A stretch of DNA of 64,000 nucleotides from NCBI GenBank assembly GCA_007859995.1, contig SMSL01000008.1, positions 62,001 to 126,000 on the forward strand, given 5' to 3'. The notes under the pieces are model-generated. The model ran no database searches and was not told where the DNA came from. It saw nothing but the letters and a program-made list of their open reading frames with translations. Source of the DNA: Candidatus Brocadiaceae bacterium S225. GTDB lineage: Bacteria; Planctomycetota; Brocadiia; Brocadiales; Scalinduaceae. This document shows positions 9,032 through 15,878 of the stretch, one piece after another (position 1 is the first letter of the stretch; every line of letters starts with the position of its first letter). The position numbers and the translations under genes are program-made.

Positions 9032-9142
9032 ATATAATAGTTTGATTTATCAATCCTGTGTTTGGTTCTTGGTATTGAATCGCGTATCCTTGATGTGAGT
9101 GATTTCCTCAACAGTCTGTTCCGATTTCTCTCCTTAAAACAT

Positions 9143-9634
9143 TCAAAGGGCTTTGATTATCTTCTGAAGATTTTCTATGAAAAGCTTGTGACATTGCGTG
9201 AATTCTTTGATGATTTCTGGAAGTTTTTTGTCTAAATTATTCAGCTTTTCAATATCCAGTTCTGATTGATAGATATATCTAAAAGTATGTCTAAATGCCC
9301 TCAGTTCATTAATTTTATACGCAAGGCTTCTATCAAATAACCTTGGTCGCACACCCTTTATCTCTATACTCATTCTGTCTACAAGGTCTCTATGCCATGA
9401 GGTTTTATTAGGGTCATTTTCGAAGAACTTTGATATTCTTAAAAAATAATTCTCAAACAGATTATAGATGTTATGTATCGTGTACCCGAGAGAAGCCCAA
9501 TCGAATTCGTCAGGTTCAATATGTTTAATTTTATCGTTTAACAGATTATGCTTCTCCATTAACTCGTCCATGATTTCAATATCATTATCAAGCTCCGATA
9601 TAAGCCTCAGAAAACTAACCCTCTCTTTTTTCAT
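9143..9634 (-). CDS. HEPN-family (HepT-like) protein with altered catalytic motif
   Basis: 163 residues, all helical, of the HEPN family that pairs with MNT nucleotidyltransferases in toxin-antitoxin modules; HepT toxins are RNases. The motif region reads FRHTFRYIYQSE near residue 115, in the place of the RX4HXY motif. The His is replaced by Tyr here, while the relative at 12639-13109 has RHVFRHAY. This copy may therefore be inactive or act differently. It overlaps its MNT partner by 20 bases. A partial near-identical copy lies at 11872-12098. Confidence 0.75.
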   Translation of the reverse strand: MKKERVSFLRLISELDNDIEIMDELMEKHNLLNDKIKHIEPDEFDWASLGYTIHNIYNLFENYFLRISKFFENDPNKTSWHRDLVDRMSIEIKGVRPRLFDRSLAYKINELRAFRHTFRYIYQSELDIEKLNNLDKKLPEIIKEFTQCHKLFIENLQKIIKAL

Positions 9635-9857
9635 ATACTATCCTTCCCTTTTCGATAATATTCTTTTTAATTCTTTCATGTATGCTGTCAAGGTCTGCCA
9701 CATCAACCTTAAAATCACTCTGCAACGCACGGCTGACTAACTGATAGTATTTCTTCGATTTAACAGCTATATCAATATCAAAGTAAACTGATTCAATATT
9801 ACTTTCAGCTAATGAACCAAAAAGGACCATTTTTTCCATGTCCTTATCTATATTCAA
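9615..9857 (-). pseudogene. MNT-domain nucleotidyltransferase, 5'-truncated
   Basis: 80-residue remnant of a minimal nucleotidyltransferase antitoxin. It has VLFGSLAE and FDIDIAV, which together form the GSX(n)DXD active-site pattern. The near-identical copy at 12079-12438 carries 39 more N-terminal residues; here those are replaced, from the sequence TTGAATATAGATAAGG onward, by an unrelated short reading frame. Translation from the internal ATG of MNIDKDMEK is possible, which would leave the catalytic core but no N-terminal helix. Confidence 0.65.
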
Positions 9858-9984
9858 AGGTTATTTCCTCAAGAGATTTTAATTTTTTCTTTAATCTTTC
9901 AAGGGTTTCAATCTCTGTGTGTATTGCTCTCTCTATTTTCTTTTTTGTCCAGGCGTCATCTGTTTCTATAACTAATCTCGTCAT
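9844..9984 (-). CDS. Small 46-residue basic protein, possible antitoxin
   Basis: Begins MTRLVIETDDAWTKKKIERA and continues as a charged helix (EIETLERLKKKLKSLEE) to a TAA. A strong ribosome binding site (GGAGGTGAGACAG-ATG) supports translation. The last codons (FEYR) read through MNT-derived sequence in another frame, showing that a recombination joined this short gene to the truncated MNT gene. Size, charge and surroundings resemble small antitoxins, but no family can be named. Confidence 0.45.
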   Translation of the reverse strand: MTRLVIETDDAWTKKKIERAIHTEIETLERLKKKLKSLEEITFEYR

Positions 9985-10073
9985 CTGTCTCACCTCCTTT
10001 AAATCAGAGCTAAAATCCTATTAAAAATCCCCTTCATCATAGCAATAATAGGAAACATCGAACAATCTCAATT

Positions 10074-10217
10074 TTATCTTAGTTCTTGAAACCTGTTCAT
10101 CTTTAGTAAATTCAATGCCTTTTCAATACTCATAGGCGCTTCGTGTATCCCCTTAATAATCCAGTACATTAAACCGTATTCCGCCATTGTTCCAGTTATG
10201 ACAGCAATCCTACGCAC
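10074..10217 (-). pseudogene. Fragment of NeuC-type UDP-GlcNAc 2-epimerase
   Basis: From a GTG codon the frame reads VRRIAVITGTMAEYGLMYWI followed by IKGIHEAP, which is the N-terminus of hydrolysing UDP-GlcNAc 2-epimerases (NeuC/WecB family). After about 28 residues the similarity stops and an unrelated tail (MSIEKALNLLKMNRFQELR) leads to a stop. The intact enzyme would be near 380 residues. The GTG lies inside the 3' end of the DUF433 frame. Confidence 0.7.
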
Positions 10218-10530
10218 GTTTAAGACCTTCCCTTTGTGTCTCAACCAATTTGTTCTCCATAATATCATTTTCTATTTCCTCTTGATTATCATAATAATAT
10301 GAAAACGTATCATGAATCTGAGAAGGGGTTAATTGAGAAAAATCTCTTATGATGTCTTCAACTGACATGCCAAGTTTATACCACTTGATAATAGACCACA
10401 CCGGTATTCTTGTTCCCGTTACTATGCTTCTATTATCCAGGCTTTCCTTCACAATCCTTGAGTAATCTCCGCCTGATTTTATGAGTTCATCATGAACCCC
10501 TGTCTCGACTACCCTGCCTTTGTCCATCAC
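10210..10530 (-). pseudogene. Chimeric frame: ABC-transporter tail fused to a DUF433 antitoxin-like domain
   Basis: The first 27 residues (DKGRVVETGVHDELIKSGG) are the end of an MsbA-type ABC transporter ATPase. From about residue 31 the frame becomes a DUF433 domain: IVTGTRIPVWSIIKWYKLG, then MSVEDIIRDFSQLTPSQIHD. DUF433 proteins usually pair with DUF5615 PIN-like toxins; none follows. The DUF433 part is intact to its end and could be expressed only from the chimeric start. Confidence 0.65.
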
Positions 10531-10698
10531 TAAATTATCTTGTCTGCATTCTTAATTGCAGACAGCCGGTAAGCGATTATTATAATAGCTTCTCTGCCGC
10601 TGGACTGACTCCTGTATGAGTCCTTCTGATTCGGTATCAAGAGTACTCGTTGCCTCATCAAATATCAGTAACTCAGGATTGCGAATAAGAGCTACAGA
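10461..10698 (-). pseudogene. ABC transporter ATPase remnant (MsbA-type)
   Basis: [20 protein letters not shown] is a Walker B/D-loop signature. The sequence continues in a second frame as [18 protein letters not shown] and in a third as VMDKGRVVETGVHDELI. At least two frameshifts separate the pieces, and all upstream domains are missing. Only the last quarter of the gene is left. Lipid-flippase-type ABC exporters are common in glycan loci, so this is likely debris of one. Confidence 0.75.
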
Positions 10699-10736
10699 TG
10701 TTGGGGGGAAGATGTCAATAGGGTGGAAATAAAATG

Positions 10737-11009
10737 TCAAGCAACCAATTCAAGCTTTAATTTTTCGATACGCGAGTGTACCGGCTTCAATTCAGTAATA
10801 ATTATATATACAATGGGATTATCTTTCTCGGCCACATTTTGTGCAGTCAGACGCGCCCATGCGTTAAACTCCTCATCTCCTTCTATTTGCATTACAACAA
10901 GGGCATTATTGGGTATTTTATCAGCAAATTCAGGATGATCGAGAATGTATCTGTCAAATTCCTTAATAAGCATGGTATTTTTATCTACAAATCTTTTTTT
11001 ATCTGTCAT
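10737..11009 (-). CDS. DUF5647 family protein
   Basis: 90 residues with the pattern of DUF5647: an N-terminal helix ([20 protein letters not shown]), then [19 protein letters not shown] and a C-terminal [15 protein letters not shown]. Function unknown. Overlaps the upstream gene by an ATGA, so the two are translationally coupled and behave like a two-gene toxin-antitoxin-style module. Looks intact, unlike its neighbours downstream. Confidence 0.7.
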   Translation of the reverse strand: MTDKKRFVDKNTMLIKEFDRYILDHPEFADKIPNNALVVMQIEGDEEFNAWARLTAQNVAEKDNPIVYIIITELKPVHSRIEKLKLELVA

Positions 11010-11317
11010 GGAAATTCTCCTTTTAGAAATTTCTCTTTGTAAATCTCCCAGTTTTCGTTAATATCGTCATCTGCCAGGGTTAATGCAGCCCCATAATCAA
11101 TATAAAGATTTATCTTCCTGCATTGTCCATTAATATCATAACAATCTTTATGTGCATAATCATGTGCGCAATCATAACGTATTACTTCTTTCCATGTACC
11201 GCCAGTCCTCACTTCAAGTTGAACAACAAATTTTGTAACCTTTCTAGCTTCTGTACTATGCCAATGTCTTTTCCTGGCGTCTATATCAAGCAATATTAAG
11301 TATTGTTTCTCCGTCAT
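11006..11317 (-). CDS. Conserved small protein coupled to DUF5647
   Basis: 103 residues, rich in charged and aromatic amino acids: KRHWHSTEARKVTKFVVQLE, then a short Cys/His stretch (YDCAHDYAHKDCYDINGQC). It reads like a small beta protein with no membrane segment. Stop overlaps the DUF5647 start by four bases. Similar two-gene pairs occur in archaea and bacteria with many toxin-antitoxin loci. No function can be assigned. Confidence 0.6.
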   Translation of the reverse strand: MTEKQYLILLDIDARKRHWHSTEARKVTKFVVQLEVRTGGTWKEVIRYDCAHDYAHKDCYDINGQCRKINLYIDYGAALTLADDDINENWEIYKEKFLKGEFP

Positions 11318-11333
11318 AGTAAAGTTTCTACCC

Positions 11334-11651
11334 TCAAAAAGGCAGCATATTCCTCACTAACAGACACCTCTCCTTTGTCAATATATTCAAATTTATCCAC
11401 AAGTAAAAATAACAGCTTAAACAAAGACCTTTAATTAGTATTCTGACAGGATATCTTCCTTCCAGTCTCTTAAATCTATCAACCCTTAGCAGAGATCCAT
11501 TTGTAAGCATAAGGACAGTATAATTATAAACAAATCTTTTTCTAGAATAACTATCTGATAAATCCTTCACTAACCATTCATAATAATGTCCGGTTGTTCT
11601 TACTCTCAAATTTAGCTTCTTAAATATTTTCCCGATTTCCCTTTTCTTCAT
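11334..11651 (-). CDS. HicA-like small protein, probably degenerate
   Basis: 105 residues. The first 30 (MKKREIGKIFKKLNLRVRTT, then GHYYEWLV) resemble HicA-type mRNA interferases in spacing and charge, but the catalytic His of HicA is not clearly placed. The C-terminal 40 residues are hydrophobic and look like out-of-frame sequence. The start overlaps the stop of the HicB-like remnant by ATGA, the usual arrangement of coupled TA genes. Confidence 0.4.
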   Translation of the reverse strand: MKKREIGKIFKKLNLRVRTTGHYYEWLVKDLSDSYSRKRFVYNYTVLMLTNGSLLRVDRFKRLEGRYPVRILIKGLCLSCYFYLWINLNILTKERCLLVRNMLPF

Positions 11652-11862
11652 CTGCCCTCAATAACTTTCTCTAAAAAGGCTAACCATTTTTTGGGTAATC
11701 TACCTAAATTGCCTTTATCCTCTTTTAGGTCTTCATAAACAGAAACAATCTCCTCACATAAGTGGTTAATTGCCTCATACTCTGTATCAGCATATGCAAA
11801 AGCTTCTATGTCATCAAGAGACGCTATAACTATGTCTTTTTATATTTCAACTGTAATGTATA
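11648..11862 (-). pseudogene. HicB-like antitoxin remnant with in-frame stop
   Basis: The frame reads ITVEI-stop-KDIVIASLDDIEAFAYADT and then EYEAINHLCEEIVSVYEDLK to a TGA overlapping the next gene. The layout (short strand, acidic middle, helix over a conserved leucine) fits HicB-like antitoxins. A TAA interrupts it near the start and no later start codon is available in frame. Its 5' end is joined directly to a HEPN gene fragment at about 11869. Confidence 0.5.
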
Positions 11863-11871
11863 TCGGCTTTA

Positions 11872-12098
11872 TTAAGGTCATTTTCAAAGAACTTGGATAT
11901 TCTTAAAAAATAATTCTCAAACAGATTATAGATGTTATGTATCGTGTACCCGAGAGAAGCTCAATCGAATTCGTCAGGTTCAATATGTTTAATTTTATCG
12001 TTTAACAGATTATGCTTCTCCATTAACTCGTCCATGATTTCAATATCATTATCAAGCTCCGATATAAGTCTCAGGAAACTAACCCTCTCTTTTTTCAT
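11872..12098 (-). pseudogene. Second, broken copy of the HEPN gene
   Basis: Near-identical to bases 9412-9634 (the N-terminal 74 residues of the HEPN protein). One change makes a nonsense codon: DEFDWASLGY becomes DEFD-stop-ASLGY (TGG to TGA, near 11961). The copy is then cut after FENDLNK, before the catalytic motif. It overlaps its MNT partner by 20 bases exactly like the first copy. Confidence 0.85.
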
Positions 12099-12438
12099 AT
12101 ACGATCATTCCCTTTTCGATAATATTTTTTTTAATTCTTTCATGTATGCTGTCAAGGTCTACCACATCAACCTTAAAATCGCTCTGCAACGCCCGTCTGA
12201 CTAACTGATAGTATTTCTTCGATTTAACAGCTATATCAATATCAAAGTAAACTGATTCAATATTAATTTCAGCTAATGAACCAAAAAGGACCATTTTTTC
12301 CATGTCCTTATCTATATTCAAAAAATCTACTTTAAGCCTCTCCACTTCCTTAATAGCCTGTGCAATTCTATCTTTTATCCGTCTTTCTTCAACTTCATTT
12401 GCTCTTTTTATTTCTCTAATAATATTTTGAATGTCCAT
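12079..12438 (-). CDS. MNT-domain nucleotidyltransferase (antitoxin-type)
   Basis: 119 residues and the full-length version of the truncated copy at 9615. An N-terminal charged helix (IKRANEVEERRIKDRIAQAI) precedes the catalytic core VLFGSLAEIN...YFDIDIAV, which fits GSX(n)DXD. In MntA/HepT modules such enzymes silence the HEPN toxin by adding AMP to a Tyr of its RX4HXY motif. Its own HEPN partner immediately downstream is broken, so it is an orphan antitoxin unless it acts on the copy at 9143. Confidence 0.75.
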   Translation of the reverse strand: MDIQNIIREIKRANEVEERRIKDRIAQAIKEVERLKVDFLNIDKDMEKMVLFGSLAEINIESVYFDIDIAVKSKKYYQLVRRALQSDFKVDVVDLDSIHERIKKNIIEKGMIVYEKREG

Positions 12439-12445
12439 TAATCTT

Positions 12446-12508
12446 TTAATCTTTTGGCAATATTCTCTGTTTTAAAAAAACTTGAGCCAAATCAACAGCA
12501 TCAGTCTC
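12446..12508 (-). pseudogene. Possible C-terminal scrap of a PIN-domain toxin
   Basis: Twenty residues (ETDAVDLAQVFLKQRILPKD) before a TAA resemble the helix-then-ILPK stretch that precedes the last active-site region in VapC-like PIN proteins. Far too short to be sure. Listed because the surroundings are full of toxin-antitoxin debris. Confidence 0.2.
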
Positions 12509-12638
12509 AAGTTTAAGAAATGGCAATAGCTACTCAAATTTTCTTCTAAAAAAAGAAGAATTTACAGAGTAATACTTTAAAGTGGAAATCCCTAATATTA
12601 TTTTACACAAATCGAGCGATCCATGATCATTATCGATT

Positions 12639-13109
12639 TCAGGACATAATCTTTTTCTTGAACGCCTCAAAATCCTTTTGAAAGGGAGCTATGAGTGACG
12701 CTGTCTTCTCTGATAATTTTATGACTCTTTCCGCATCGAGCTTGTAAGAGTAAGCATGTCTAAAAACATGTCTGAAGCCTCTAAGTTCATCCAGCAACAT
12801 AAAGGATTCATCAGACAACAACCTTGGCCTGACTCCTTCGATCTGCAGTCTCATCCTGTTAAGCAATTCGGAATGATAGCCGGACATATCAGCAATCTGA
12901 TTTTCAAAAAATCTGGCTACAAGCTTAAATAGATCTTCGTATGCCGAATATAAATTGTGAAGTTTGTAAGCCAAACTGTTAATCAGGTCTTCATCATCAA
13001 GTTGAGGCGTCAGCCTTTTTGACTTCTCCTGAATCGTGGAGTGGAGCGTGAATATTTCTTTCTGCTGAGCCTCTAGCTCCGCAACCAAAATTTTCACTCT
13101 TTTTTCCAT
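12639..13109 (-). CDS. HEPN-family (HepT-like) toxin
   Basis: 156 residues, helical. Near residue 115 it has RGFRHVFRHAYSYKLD, in which RHVFRHAY matches the RX4HXY motif of HepT RNases (Arg and His for catalysis, Tyr as the AMPylation target). It is a distant relative of the HEPN at 9143 (both share IEGVRPRL / IKGVRPRL and ELRxFRH). It overlaps the MNT gene by 16 bases. This pair looks intact. Confidence 0.8.
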   Translation of the reverse strand: MEKRVKILVAELEAQQKEIFTLHSTIQEKSKRLTPQLDDEDLINSLAYKLHNLYSAYEDLFKLVARFFENQIADMSGYHSELLNRMRLQIEGVRPRLLSDESFMLLDELRGFRHVFRHAYSYKLDAERVIKLSEKTASLIAPFQKDFEAFKKKIMS

Positions 13110-13465
13110 TGAAATCCTTCCATCAATATCTTATCCTTAAAACTGATATCCTCAAGGTGTATGATGTTTACATCTCTCCCAATTTTACCGCTAATGAAAC
13201 TCGTAACATAAAAGAGCTCATCTCTGTCGAGTCCAAGAAATGCAATATCGACATCCGAATGCTCACTAAATCTATTCATTTCCAGCACAGAGCCGAATAT
13301 ATATGCAGCCTCAAACTGAACTCCTTCAGAAAGTTTTCTGAGAATATTGCATGCTTCTTTCAGAGTTTTTTTTCGCAGCTTTTCTCTTGCCGCATCCTTC
13401 CTCTGATAAGCGGCTCTTATTTTCTGCATTTCGAATTGTTTCTCTGTATGATCTGACTTCTCCAT
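13094..13465 (-). CDS. MNT-domain nucleotidyltransferase antitoxin
   Basis: 123 residues if read from the first ATG; an internal ATG at 13429 (MQKIRAAYQRKDAARE) is an alternative with AGAG upstream. The core YIFGSVLEMNRFSEHSDVDI contains GS and DVD, the nucleotidyltransferase metal-binding pattern. It is upstream of and overlaps the HEPN gene, the standard antitoxin-first order on this strand. Expected to neutralise its partner by AMPylation. Confidence 0.8.
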   Translation of the reverse strand: MEKSDHTEKQFEMQKIRAAYQRKDAAREKLRKKTLKEACNILRKLSEGVQFEAAYIFGSVLEMNRFSEHSDVDIAFLGLDRDELFYVTSFISGKIGRDVNIIHLEDISFKDKILMEGFQWKKE

Positions 13466-13539
13466 TTCCCAGACACAGCTCCACCATTTCGGTTACAACA
13501 TAAGTAGTTTCAGTTGCGGAAAGCCAAGAGACTCGTACA

Positions 13540-13580
13540 TCCTGGATTTCCGCTAAAAACATGCGGGAATGACAACTTTG
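13540..13580. repeat. Dispersed GCGGGAATGAC-type inverted repeat
   Basis: The sequence ggatttccgctaaaaacatgcgggaatgaca has the arms ttccgc and gcgggaa. This is the widespread 'cattcccgc...gcgggaatcc' element found between genes in many bacteria. It lies upstream of the MNT/HEPN pair at 12639-13465. Confidence 0.6.
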
Positions 13581-13687
13581 GAACAATAAAAAAACCTAAC
13601 CAGATATAACTGTACTTCTCTGTGTTTTCCACTACCAGTCTTGTTATTGCAATTATCTTTTCTAGTTCCTTACAATGAAAAAAAGCT

Positions 13688-13942
13688 TTAATCTACAAAA
13701 CCAGATTTCCGGGCGATTGATGCAAGGTATTCGTTTAGGTCTTTAACACTAAATTTTAATTGATCATAAAATTCGCCTATAACGCTATCAAACATATCTT
13801 TTGTCTGCTCTGGTAAATAATCATGCACTATACGATTCCGCACATCTCTCATATTCGTCCAAACAGGTGTATTTGCGACCAGACCTGATTTTTCCATTTC
13901 ATTTATCAAATCTCTATATGTTGGTGCTTAATTTATTACTCT
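13688..13942 (-). pseudogene. 5'-truncated HEPN protein
   Basis: The frame reads APTYRDLINEMEKSGLVANT and continues PVWTNMRDVRNRIVHDYLPE, with RNRIVHDY matching RX4HXY. A stop lies just upstream of APTYRD, so the N-terminal half of the HEPN domain is missing. An internal ATG (13909) would give a 73-residue product with the motif. No MNT partner follows directly; the next genes are a separate intact pair. Confidence 0.65.
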
Positions 13943-13962
13943 GGCACCTATAAGAATTATTT

Positions 13963-14385
13963 TCAGCCCAAATTGAAATGATTCACCATTGTCAGTAAAT
14001 ATTCGTTAATATCTTTCAAATGGTGTTGCAAGATATTGCAAACGATAGCGAAGTTGATAGTTTCATACTCATGAACCAGTATGTTCCTAAAGCCAACCAT
14101 GGAAATCATTTTCTCAGACATCTCTGCTTTTATTACTCCCTTATTCTGAAGAATATAGAAGATTTCATTGAGACTGCCAGCAACGCCCCACCCTTCATCT
14201 GAGATTACATGGCTTCCGATATCAATGCATCCCTGAATGGCAAGCTGAAGATTATGTAATACGATATCTTGTATATCAAAGTCATTCTTTAATGATTCTA
14301 ATGAAATATTTTCTTTGTCCTTCAACCTTGATAAATTATGTCGTATAAAAGAGATCTTTCTTAAGACGACTGATTTATTAACCAA
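13963..14385 (-). CDS. HepT-like (DUF86) HEPN RNase toxin
   Basis: 140 residues, the usual size. GFRNILVHEYETIN near residue 103 carries a canonical RX4HXY motif (RNILVHEY). The N-terminal region has the DUF86 pattern (ISFIRHNLSRLKDKENISLE, then HNLQLAIQGCIDIGSHVI). In characterised HepT/MntA systems this toxin is an RNase whose Tyr is AMPylated by MntA. It overlaps its MNT partner by eight bases. Both genes look intact. Confidence 0.9.
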   Translation of the reverse strand: MVNKSVVLRKISFIRHNLSRLKDKENISLESLKNDFDIQDIVLHNLQLAIQGCIDIGSHVISDEGWGVAGSLNEIFYILQNKGVIKAEMSEKMISMVGFRNILVHEYETINFAIVCNILQHHLKDINEYLLTMVNHFNLG

Positions 14386-14800
14386 TGATATCTTCCTTCA
14401 TCGCAGCAACCATTCCCCTTTTCATCCGATCTTCAAGAAATTGAAAATCAAGACATTTGATCAGCCTGTAAGCCCTGAAAGATCGATGTGTCTCTTTATC
14501 TGCTTCAAAAACAACCTGCCCCCTACTTAGAATCTGCAAGGAAAGAAGCTCACCCGCCTCTTGCAAAAAAACAAGGTCAACATCTCTTCTTATCAGTCCC
14601 GAAATTTCCGTCTGATAGCGAACTCGAGTCTTTTGACTTTCTATCATATCTTTGTATGGAGTAGTTAGTAATGCAATATCCACATCACTAGTCATAACAG
14701 CCTTTCCCGTAACAATGGAACCATAGAGATAAACTGCAATTACTTCCTTTTTATTCTGAAAATATTCGGTTAGCTTTTTTTTTAATGTCTTATCACACAT
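14378..14800 (-). CDS. MntA-like nucleotidyltransferase antitoxin
   Basis: 140 residues from MCDKTLKKKL. YLYGSIVTGKAVMTSDVDIA gives an exact GSX10DXD motif, the hallmark of MntA, followed by VDLVFL. The frame is open to 14842, but the first 14 codons are part of a dispersed repeat element, so I place the start at 14800. Pairs with the DUF86 gene downstream. The module sits next to, but not in, the regulator transcript. Confidence 0.85.
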   Translation of the reverse strand: MCDKTLKKKLTEYFQNKKEVIAVYLYGSIVTGKAVMTSDVDIALLTTPYKDMIESQKTRVRYQTEISGLIRRDVDLVFLQEAGELLSLQILSRGQVVFEADKETHRSFRAYRLIKCLDFQFLEDRMKRGMVAAMKEDIIG

Positions 14801-14806
14801 AACACC

Positions 14807-14930
14807 TAACCCGAACGAGTCGGAACCAAGCAGGGAGTTCAAAAATTACAATGCTCAAATCACAAAATACAAACAAATTACAAACAAATTACAAATTCCA
14901 ATTTATGAAATGTGTAAAACTACTTTGATT
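14807..14930. repeat. Dispersed repeat (copy A), aaattacaaa-rich with shared left end
   Basis: The block cgaacgagtcggaaccaagcagggagttc followed by caaatcacaaaatacaaac and repeated aaattacaaa resembles the element at 18165-18320. Its left part supplies the sequence upstream of the MntA start. No transposase is present, so it is a MITE-like or REP-like dispersed repeat. Confidence 0.6.
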
Positions 14931-15042
14931 TTTCATGGATAGAAGAAAAGATCAATGCAGACCGCTGGTCTCTCAGTTACATGCAAAAAAACGTGTAACA
15001 TCTAATTATACAACAGCTTACATTGATCTGTTCGACTATTTT

Positions 15043-15639
15043 TTATTCTCTAAGAACAACAACCTTAACACCTTCTTGCTCTTTACAAAAACAGTCTATT
15101 TCTTCTTTAGCAAAAGAGGCAAGGATTAATACGCTGGTATTAGATTTCACAAATTGGTCAATATTAATTACCTTATAACCAAACCAATCTTTTCCTGCGC
15201 TGTTATTGTCAACTACGCAAGCCAGCTCTAACTCCAGTTCTTTCAGTACGATGAACAGAACTTCTGATATATGGTTTATTCCGTAGATTGAAACATCTTC
15301 TATGCCTTCATTTTTTAAATGGATGACCTTATCTTTTATTACCCTTTTCGCCTCCAGGTAGAAATGAATCGTACTCTCTACCCTTTTGTACAATAATGAA
15401 GACTTCTCTCTGGCACCTTCCGGAGTAATTAAATATCTTATTTTCTTCGCATCAATATTCTTTATCTTAATCCAGCCTTTTTTGACCATTTTTTTCAAAA
15501 GATGGTTCACCAATCCCAGTGCAATACCAACCTCTTTTGACAAATCTCTCTGCGTAAGATGCCCGTTATTTTCTAACCTTTCCAGTATCTCTAATTCTCT
15601 AATATCCAAATTACCGGACTTTTCTTTCATCGGAATCAT
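15043..15639 (-). CDS. MarR-type winged-helix regulator with C-terminal extension (EPS-associated type)
   Basis: 198 residues. Residues 10-75 are a winged helix (LDIRELEILERLENNGHLTQ, then RDLSKEVGIALGLVNHLLKK) typical of the EPS-associated MarR family found beside polysaccharide loci. Residues 80-110 are a helical linker. The C-terminal 90 residues (VSIYGINHISEVLFIVLKEL ... LACVVDN ... VLILASFA) look like a Rossmann-type sugar- or nucleotide-sensing domain. Two GTTCA-N5-TGAAC sites upstream are its probable operators. A decayed duplicate of its 3' end lies at 8570-8730. Confidence 0.8.
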   Translation of the reverse strand: MIPMKEKSGNLDIRELEILERLENNGHLTQRDLSKEVGIALGLVNHLLKKMVKKGWIKIKNIDAKKIRYLITPEGAREKSSLLYKRVESTIHFYLEAKRVIKDKVIHLKNEGIEDVSIYGINHISEVLFIVLKELELELACVVDNNSAGKDWFGYKVINIDQFVKSNTSVLILASFAKEEIDCFCKEQEGVKVVVLRE

Positions 15640-15698
15640 CTTAAAATTAAAAACGACTTTATAAAATATATACGGGAAATTATTCCTTTATTTTTTTT

Positions 15699-15713
15699 GT
15701 TCACAGAATGAAC
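15699..15713. promoter_or_regulatory. Inverted repeat GTTCA-N5-TGAAC, operator candidate 1
   Basis: GTTCACAGAATGAAC, a perfect 5-bp-arm dyad, followed by GC. It lies about 60 bases upstream of the MarR-type regulator start, a normal place for an autoregulatory operator. Confidence 0.55.
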
Positions 15714-15780
15714 GCACATTGTACAAAGACTCTCCTGACTCGCCAAAATCAATCAAGCCTGCAATCATCCAGCACTGCCT

Positions 15781-15795
15781 GTTCACGATATGAAC
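15781..15795. promoter_or_regulatory. Inverted repeat GTTCA-N5-TGAAC, operator candidate 2
   Basis: GTTCACGATATGAAC followed by GC, sharing GTTCAC...ATGAACGC with the site 82 bases away (about eight helical turns). Lies between the regulator and the convergent-side glycosyltransferase gene. Confidence 0.55.
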
Positions 15796-15878
15796 GCTAA
15801 TTTTAAAAAAAAACTATTATTTGTCAAGAGTTTTTTTATCGAACATACTATATATTGTACTTATAGACAAAATAGCTA

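Noticed and set aside
13326-13586. Minus-strand frame of 86 codons overlapping the MNT antitoxin start
   Set aside because: It reads through a dispersed GCGGGAATGAC repeat and the antitoxin in another frame; a shadow.
15714-15780. Minus-strand peptide MIAGLIDFGESGESL resembling the start of asparagine synthase (CGIAGxxDF)
   Set aside because: Only about 15 residues, no catalytic Cys, and it sits between the two operator candidates. Probably chance.
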